Assembly: GCA_905236595.1 (NCBI GenBank)
Contig: CAJORE010000180.1
Coordinates: 1 to 5,781, forward strand
Length of the DNA: 5,781 bases
Origin: an uncultured Selenomonadaceae bacterium
GTDB taxonomy: Bacteria; Bacillota; Negativicutes; Selenomonadales; Selenomonadaceae
Direction: 5' to 3'
Shown here: one piece after another, positions 1-3,814 of the stretch
Position numbering within the stretch: the stretch's first letter is position 1
Layout of the letters: each line of letters begins with the position of its first letter
Notes under the pieces: generated by a model
Databases searched by the model: none
The model's input: the letters and a program-made list of their open reading frames with translations, nothing else
Told to the model about the DNA's origin: nothing
Program-made: the position numbers and the translations under genes

Positions 1-23
1 GCACCACTACGCTTCGTCGTCAT
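1..23 (-). CDS. Possible first codons of a further operon gene (partial)
   Basis: A minus-strand ATG with an AAGGA directly against it opens a frame (M-T-T-K-R-S-G) that leaves the window. The same frame is also open upstream to a GTG at 59-57, which could be the true start. It lies 59 nt beyond the stop of the small membrane protein gene, with no terminator between, so operon continuation is plausible. Only seven codons are visible and the Shine-Dalgarno spacing is wrong for the ATG. In related bacteria nadD often follows proA, but nothing in these codons identifies it. Very weak call. Confidence 0.15.
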
Positions 24-82
24 TCCTTGTCTGCCGAAAAAATCCCTCGGCAATGGCACGAACTCATTTATGCAGCGTTTCC

Positions 83-229
83 TTACAGCGAACGCAAAAA
101 CATATCATACAGCGCAATCGCCGCCGCCGTGACCGTCCCCACGGTGAGCGCGGCACACGCAAAGTCCATGATGTCGTGGCGTCCCTTGGGATTTTGCCAA
201 TACTGTTTAAGGGTGCGCCCGTAAGCCAT
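83..229 (-). CDS. Small single-span membrane protein, 48 residues, unknown function
   Basis: I do not recognise a family. The reading frame begins 23 nt after the proA stop and encodes 48 residues. A positively charged N-terminal part (R5, K8, K15, R17) with an aromatic Y-W pair at 10-11 is followed by one hydrophobic stretch at about residues 21-45 (A, L, V, T, I rich), suggesting one transmembrane helix with the N-terminus inside. The start at 229 is chosen because an AAGGA (239-235) lies 5 nt upstream. A longer version starting at 256 would overlap the proA stop as ATGA but has a poor ribosome site. Codon choice resembles that of proA, and the gene sits in line with the proBA operon. It could still be a chance frame because it is so short. 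Confidence 0.5.
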   Translation of the reverse strand: MAYGRTLKQYWQNPKGRHDIMDFACAALTVGTVTAAAIALYDMFLRSL

Positions 230-252
230 ACAGTTCCTTAGCGGGAAATTTC

Positions 253-1515
253 TCATTGACGGCATTGCCCCTGTCCGTCGATTAAATATTTGACGCTGGT
301 AAGCTCCCGAAGCCCCATCGGACCGCGAGCGTGCAGCTTTTGCGTGCTGATGCCGATCTCGGCGCCAAAGCCGAACTCAAAGCCGTCGGTAAACCGCGTT
401 GAAGCGTTGACATAGACCGCCGCCGCATCAACTTCCCGGCGAAATTTTTCGGCGTTTTGCACCGAATCCGTGACAATCGTTTCCGAATGTCCCGTGTTGT
501 AACGATTGATATGTTCGATAGCCGCCGTTACATCGGGAACGATTTTCACCGCCAAAATCAAATCGCCGTATTCCGTCGCCCAATCCTCTTCGGTCGCCGG
601 GACAAAATTAACCCCGTCAAGAGCAAGGCATTTTTCGCAACCGCGCAATTCCACCTGTTTGGCCTTCATGGCGTAAGTGACCAACGGCAAAAACGCCGGG
701 GCTATCCGCTCATGCACCAACAGCGTTTCCATGGCATTGCATACCGACGGACGCGACGTCTTGGCATTGACCGCAATATTTACCGCCATGGTCAAATCCG
801 CCGTTTCGTCAACAAAAGTATGGCACACCCCCGTGCCGGTTTCAATGACGGGGACACGGCAGTTTTCGGCGCAATATTTGATAAGCCCCGCGCCGCCGCG
901 TGGGATAATGACATCAACAATGCCGCGCAAATTGCCCATTACGCCCACGGCCTCGCGGTCGGTCACGTCAATGAATCCAATCGCACCCGCAGGAAGCCCC
1001 GCCGATGCGGCGGCCTTCGTCAACGCTTCGACGATGGCGGCGTTGGATTTTAGCGCTTCGCTGCCGCCGCGCAGCAGACAGGCGTTGCCCGCCTTCAAGC
1101 AAAGCGCCGCCGCATCGGCGGTGACATTCGGGCGCGCTTCGTAGATAATGCCGATAACCCCCAAGGGGACGCGCACGCGACGAATACTAAGCCCGTTGGG
1201 GCGAACCACGGAAAAATCGCTCTCGCTCAACGGATCGGGCAAAGCCGCCGTCTGCCGCAAACCTTTGGCAATGCCGTGCAACCGCTCTTTGGTCAGCGTC
1301 AGGCGATCTATGTACGAGGCTTTGACATTTTTGGCGCGGGCAGATGCCACATCCGCCTCATTGGCCGCCAAAATTTGCGCCGCATCCGTGTTCTCCATTT
1401 GTTCGGCCATGGCATAAAGCGCCGCATTTTTGACGCCGACGGGTACGGTCGCCAACTGGCGCGACGCCGCCTTCGCGGCGCGAGCCTTTTGCTCGACGAT
1501 TTCTTTTACGGTCAT
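253..1515 (-). CDS. proA: Glutamate-5-semialdehyde dehydrogenase (gamma-glutamyl phosphate reductase)
   Basis: This is the second enzyme of proline synthesis: it reduces gamma-glutamyl phosphate with NADPH to glutamate-5-semialdehyde in the cytoplasm, which cyclises for the final reductase step. The protein has 420 residues, the usual family length, and appears complete. Visible family motifs are the nucleotide-binding segment around residues 118-153 (GVIGIIYEARPNVTADAA followed by the LLRGGSEA motif) and the catalytic-cysteine motif SRPSVCNAMETLLVH at about 254-268, with Cys near 259. A conserved FGFGAEIGISTQKLHARGPM segment lies near the C-terminus. The ATG lies 19 nt after the proB stop, with only a weak ribosome site (GAGA), so translation may depend on coupling to proB. 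No other in-frame ATG lies close upstream. Ile codons are almost all ATT/ATC (2 ATA of 26). Confidence 0.98.
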   Translation of the reverse strand: MTVKEIVEQKARAAKAASRQLATVPVGVKNAALYAMAEQMENTDAAQILAANEADVASARAKNVKASYIDRLTLTKERLHGIAKGLRQTAALPDPLSESDFSVVRPNGLSIRRVRVPLGVIGIIYEARPNVTADAAALCLKAGNACLLRGGSEALKSNAAIVEALTKAAASAGLPAGAIGFIDVTDREAVGVMGNLRGIVDVIIPRGGAGLIKYCAENCRVPVIETGTGVCHTFVDETADLTMAVNIAVNAKTSRPSVCNAMETLLVHERIAPAFLPLVTYAMKAKQVELRGCEKCLALDGVNFVPATEEDWATEYGDLILAVKIVPDVTAAIEHINRYNTGHSETIVTDSVQNAEKFRREVDAAAVYVNASTRFTDGFEFGFGAEIGISTQKLHARGPMGLRELTSVKYLIDGQGQCRQ

Positions 1516-1534
1516 GTAGTTCTCGCTTTCGTCA

Positions 1535-2683
1535 TTACTTCATCATAACCAAATTATCACGGTGTATCACCGTCTCCGGCAACTCGGCGGTGCCTCTGTT
1601 CAGCAACGCGGCAAATGCCACCGTCCTTTGCCCGATAATCTTCAACAAATCTTCGGCATCGTAATTCACACTGCCGCGGGCAATTTCCTGCCCGTCCGTG
1701 TTCAGCACCCGCGCCGAATCACCGGCGATAAAATCCCCCTCGACGCAGGTGATTCCCGCCGCCAACAAACTGGCGCCCTCTGCCAACGCTTTTTCGCAAC
1801 CGGCATCTACGGTCAAACTGCCCGCAATTTTTTGCCCGAAGGCCAAATACCTTTTTCGCAGGCGCAAATGTGCCTCGCGGGCGGGGAAAACCGTACCGAT
1901 TTTATCGCCGCTCAAAGCGCGCCGCAAAACATTATCCGCCCGGCCATCGGCAATGAGCATGGTCACGCCCCCCGTCATGGCAATCTTCGCCGCTTCGATT
2001 TTCGTCCGCATACCGCCCGTGCCGCGTGTTGTTCCGGCACCCCCGGCCAATTCTTCCACGGCGGGCGTTATCTCCGGTATCTCGTCAATGAGGTGCGCCG
2101 TGCGGTCAACGGCGGGATTGGCGGTATACACGCCGTCAATGTCGGACAATATAATCAGCGCATCGGCATCAATCAAGGTGGCGACAGTAGCGGACAACGT
2201 GTCGTTATCGCCGATTTTGATTTCATTCGTTGACACGGCATCATTTTCGTTCACCACGGGAACAACGCCCATGGCCAACAGCGCCAAAAGCGCGTTGCGC
2301 GAATTTACATAGCGGGCATGATGCCGTGCGTCCTCGCCCGTCAACAAAATCTGCGCGGGAATCTTGCCGTATTCGGCGAAAAATTTTTCGTAGATGTGCA
2401 TAAGCATACCTTGGCCAATGGCCGCCAAGGCTTGCTTTTCCGGGATGGTGGCGGCTTTTATCCGCGTGCGGGAACGCCCGGCGGCAATAGCCCCCGAGGT
2501 GACAAACACTATCTCCCGTCCGGCGTTTATTTCGTCAACCATGGAGCGGATTAACCGCTCGACACGCCACAAATTAAACTCCCCCGAAGCGTGCGTCAAT
2601 GTGCTGGTGCCGACTTTGACGACAATGCGGTGCGCTTCGCGGAGCCTATTTCGCGCATCGGTTATTTTTCGTTTATCATACAT
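1535..2683 (-). CDS. proB: Glutamate 5-kinase with C-terminal PUA domain
   Basis: This enzyme phosphorylates L-glutamate with ATP to give the unstable gamma-glutamyl phosphate passed to ProA. It is normally the proline-feedback-regulated step. The 382 residues match the long, two-domain form. The amino-acid-kinase domain (about 18-265) shows the VVKVGTSTLT phosphate-binding start (21-30), VTSGAIAAG (61-69), the NENDAVSTNEIKIGDNDTLSA substrate/ATP segment (145-165) and GTGGMRTKIEAA (221-232). The PUA domain follows (about 276-350: RKRYLAFGQKIAG, then the EGASLLAAGI and ARGSVNYDAEDL motifs). The start is fixed: an in-frame TGA lies 3 nt upstream of the ATG, and a GGAG (2697-2694) sits 10 nt before it. 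The gene is 56 nt downstream of the helix-turn-helix gene and is followed by proA. Confidence 0.98.
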   Translation of the reverse strand: MYDKRKITDARNRLREAHRIVVKVGTSTLTHASGEFNLWRVERLIRSMVDEINAGREIVFVTSGAIAAGRSRTRIKAATIPEKQALAAIGQGMLMHIYEKFFAEYGKIPAQILLTGEDARHHARYVNSRNALLALLAMGVVPVVNENDAVSTNEIKIGDNDTLSATVATLIDADALIILSDIDGVYTANPAVDRTAHLIDEIPEITPAVEELAGGAGTTRGTGGMRTKIEAAKIAMTGGVTMLIADGRADNVLRRALSGDKIGTVFPAREAHLRLRKRYLAFGQKIAGSLTVDAGCEKALAEGASLLAAGITCVEGDFIAGDSARVLNTDGQEIARGSVNYDAEDLLKIIGQRTVAFAALLNRGTAELPETVIHRDNLVMMK

Positions 2684-2739
2684 CTGTCAAACTCTCCGAA
2701 AGCATAGCGAACACCAAAAATATCGGTTGGTTCCCCCGC

Positions 2740-3330
2740 TCAAAATTTCACCGCCGCATTGACAAATTTTTCGTAATCGGCGCGTTCCTTGCCGTGCATA
2801 CGCTTCACCGCCCAGCGCAACAAGGCGATGTTTTTCGTCCAATACGGCGAATCCCTAAGCAACGGCAACTCCCCGGAAAACAATTTCTGCGCCGTTTGCA
2901 TTTTGGCTTCGTTCAACAATTTTTGCACCGTCGAAGGGCTCATGCGCTTTTCCTTGGCAATGCCCCGTATGGTTTCGCCGCCGTAAACCTGACGCATGAA
3001 TATGTCATTGCCTTCGTTGTCCACGGAATAAAGCGGCGGCCGACCGACCGGCTCGCGCACGGCAAACTTTTGCCGCGCCAGCTCAGCGATAACTTTCACT
3101 CCCGCCGCGCTTATAATCGTTTCATGGAAAGCTGTCGGCGCATCCCAACGGTCTTCAAATATACGCCATGTGTCGCCGACCAACGCCAAGACGGTTATTT
3201 TGCCTGCGGCATCGTCCGTATCAAGCAAATAAGCTTCGTCGGCCTCCGTCAGACGTTCCGCCGTCGTTGACCACATAGGGGCAATGCTTGCCGCATCGAT
3301 CGGCGTTAAAATATTTTCTTTCTCGCTCAT
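2740..3330 (-). CDS. Uncharacterised 196-residue protein with helix-turn-helix segment
   Basis: I do not recognise a named family. The protein is acidic and globular-looking over residues 1-90. It then has a VGRPPLYS segment (95-102), reminiscent of the GRP-P linkers found next to resolvase-type or AT-hook DNA-binding segments. After this comes a probable helix-turn-helix at about 112-143, where helix TIRGIAKEKRM is followed by SPSTVQKLLNEAK. The C-terminal 50 residues are basic, with W and Y residues (PYWTKNIALLRWAVKRMHG). No signal peptide or membrane span is seen. The ribosome site GGTGAT (3339-3334) precedes the ATG. It is the first gene after the minus-strand promoter and lies 56 nt before proB without a terminator, so it is probably co-transcribed with proBA. 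A regulator is an inference; a phage or plasmid DNA-binding origin is also possible. Confidence 0.85.
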   Translation of the reverse strand: MSEKENILTPIDAASIAPMWSTTAERLTEADEAYLLDTDDAAGKITVLALVGDTWRIFEDRWDAPTAFHETIISAAGVKVIAELARQKFAVREPVGRPPLYSVDNEGNDIFMRQVYGGETIRGIAKEKRMSPSTVQKLLNEAKMQTAQKLFSGELPLLRDSPYWTKNIALLRWAVKRMHGKERADYEKFVNAAVKF

Positions 3331-3348
3331 TGTATCACCCGATAATTA

Positions 3349-3418
3349 CGACAAACGCCGCCTTTGATGCGTACACCGCTCACTCAGAGCGTTCGCGCCG
3401 CCCTGAAAGCGTTTGTCG
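3349..3418 (-). promoter_or_regulatory. Foldable 5' leader of the proBA operon (10-bp inverted repeat)
   Basis: The arms 3349-3358 and 3409-3418 are a perfect 10-bp inverted repeat (GCGTTTGTCG and its complement). Between them is a smaller 5-bp stem, 3377-3381 with 3387-3391, around a 5-nt loop. If transcription starts near 3428, the whole element lies in the untranslated leader of the helix-turn-helix gene, ending about 18 nt before its ATG and leaving the ribosome site free. The fold could be a cis-regulatory RNA, a protein-binding site in DNA, or an RNA-stabilising structure. I could not match it to a riboswitch class known to me. Confidence 0.4.
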
Positions 3419-3434
3419 GTATTATTGTAATATA

Positions 3435-3463
3435 ATTGTAACATAAACATATAGCGAAAACAA
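3435..3463 (-). promoter_or_regulatory. Sigma70-like promoter for the minus-strand operon
   Basis: On the minus strand TTGTTT (3463-3458) and TACAAT (3440-3435) are separated by exactly 17 nt in a very AT-rich stretch. A start near 3428 is expected, giving a leader of roughly 98 nt before the ATG at 3330. A second TACAAT-like box just downstream (3429-3424) has no good -35. No other strong promoter is seen before proB, so this probably drives the helix-turn-helix gene, proB, proA and the small membrane protein gene. Confidence 0.55.
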
Positions 3464-3482
3464 TAGCCGATCTTTGGTTGCC

Positions 3483-3494
3483 GCCGTTCACGGC
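3483..3494. promoter_or_regulatory. Short palindrome between divergent promoters
   Basis: GCCGT-TC-ACGGC is a perfect 5-2-5 palindrome lying between the -35 boxes of the two divergent promoters. It is a possible operator, but a 10-bp match in a GCC/GGC-rich genome may be chance. Confidence 0.2.
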
Positions 3495-3533
3495 TGAAAA
3501 TTCTCCTCACCGCCAAAAAAGAAAAATTTCCCC

Positions 3534-3562
3534 GTGACAAAACAAAATTGTTGTGCTATAGT
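3534..3562 (+). promoter_or_regulatory. Extended -10 promoter of the tRNA gene
   Basis: GTGACA (3534-3539) and TATAGT (3557-3562) are 17 nt apart, and TGC directly before the -10 makes it an extended -10 element. Expected start is near 3569, about 10 nt before the mature tRNA. The stretch after the -10 (AAGCGCG) is GC-rich, as in stable-RNA promoters that respond to ppGpp; that regulation is an inference. Confidence 0.65.
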
Positions 3563-3578
3563 AAGCGCGTTGGTTTTT

Positions 3579-3655
3579 GCGGTTGTAGCTCAGCAGGATA
3601 GAGCAACTGCCTCCTAAGCAGTAGGTCGCGCGTTCGACTCGCGCCAATCGCACCA
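3579..3655 (+). tRNA. tRNA-Arg (anticodon CCU), CCA encoded
   Basis: The cloverleaf is complete. The acceptor stem is 3579-3585 paired with 3645-3651, with one G-U pair. The D stem GCTC/GAGC is 3588-3591 with 3601-3604. The anticodon stem ACTGC/GCAGT is 3606-3610 with 3618-3622 around loop CTCCTAA, placing anticodon CCT at 3613-3615. The variable loop has 5 nt (3623-3627), and the T stem GCGCG/CGCGC holds loop TTCGACT (3633-3639). Discriminator A is at 3652 and the CCA is encoded at 3653-3655. It reads the rare arginine codon AGG. It stands alone, with its own promoter and terminator. Confidence 0.97.
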
Positions 3656-3668
3656 TGTTGAAATTTCA

Positions 3669-3698
3669 GAGTGGCGATTAGTATTGCCGCTCTTTTTT
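3669..3698 (+). terminator. Intrinsic terminator of the tRNA gene
   Basis: A 10-bp stem (3669-3678 with 3683-3692, two G-U pairs) closes on the tetraloop TAGT and is followed at once by six T residues (3693-3698). It begins 13 nt after the tRNA CCA end and insulates the downstream adhesin gene from tRNA transcription. Confidence 0.9.
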
Positions 3699-3718
3699 GC
3701 GTTCGGCAGGATTTTTTC

Positions 3719-3748
3719 GGCCGTGCGCGAATGTTACGGCCATATAAT
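3719..3748 (+). promoter_or_regulatory. Candidate promoter and operator of the exoprotein gene
   Basis: A perfect TATAAT lies at 3743-3748, but no good -35 is found 16-18 nt upstream. Instead the -35 zone is covered by an inverted repeat, GGCCGT (3719-3724) and ACGGCC (3736-3741), with an 11-nt spacer ending 1 nt before the -10. This layout fits a promoter controlled by a bound activator or repressor. The transcript would have a leader of about 60 nt. The -10 match is visible; the control model is inferred. Confidence 0.4.
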
Positions 3749-3786
3749 TGGAAGGAACTTTGCCGAAAGAGTTTTCGACATTCCCT

Positions 3787-3811
3787 TATAGCCTAAGGAA
3801 CGGAGGCTATG
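3787..3811 (+). promoter_or_regulatory. Ribosome-site hairpin of the exoprotein gene
   Basis: ATAGCCT (3788-3794) and AGGCTAT (3804-3810) form a perfect 7-bp stem, with a possible eighth U-G pair, around the 9-nt loop AAGGAACGG. The GGAGG Shine-Dalgarno (3802-3806) is split between loop and stem, and the first ATG (3809) is partly in the stem. The loop also offers AAGGA (3795-3799), 9 nt before the ATG at 3809, while GGAGG is 8 nt before the ATG at 3815. The structure could limit translation or choose between the two starts. Confidence 0.5.
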
Positions 3812-3814
3812 GCG

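Noticed and set aside
32..52. 6-bp inverted repeat with a 9-nt loop, possibly a terminator
   Set aside because: The stem is short and no T run follows on either strand. A 13-nt match (GGATTTTTTCGGC) to 3709-3721 is within chance for this window size.
457..1053. Plus-strand frame of 198 codons opposite proA
   Set aside because: It is a shadow of proA: rich in R, H and N as expected from reverse-complemented codons, no ribosome site, no recognisable motif.
1562..2312. Long overlapping plus-strand frames opposite proB
   Set aside because: Both lie fully inside a well-supported proB and show low-complexity, antisense-like composition.
2684..2739. Possible terminator or second promoter between the HTH gene and proB
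   Set aside because: Only a 3-bp repeat (ACC/GGT) around a T-rich stretch is present, and no -35/-10 pair with good spacing is seen.
3331..3428. T-box or known riboswitch in the operon leader
   Set aside because: I found no T-box antiterminator sequence, no terminator, and no signature of the TPP, SAM, fluoride, guanidine, ZTP or c-di-GMP classes; only the generic fold is reported.
3346..3540. Minus-strand frame of 64 codons in the divergent intergenic region
   Set aside because: It spans the predicted promoter and leader of the operon, is Arg/Cys/Tyr-rich, has no ribosome site and no family resemblance.
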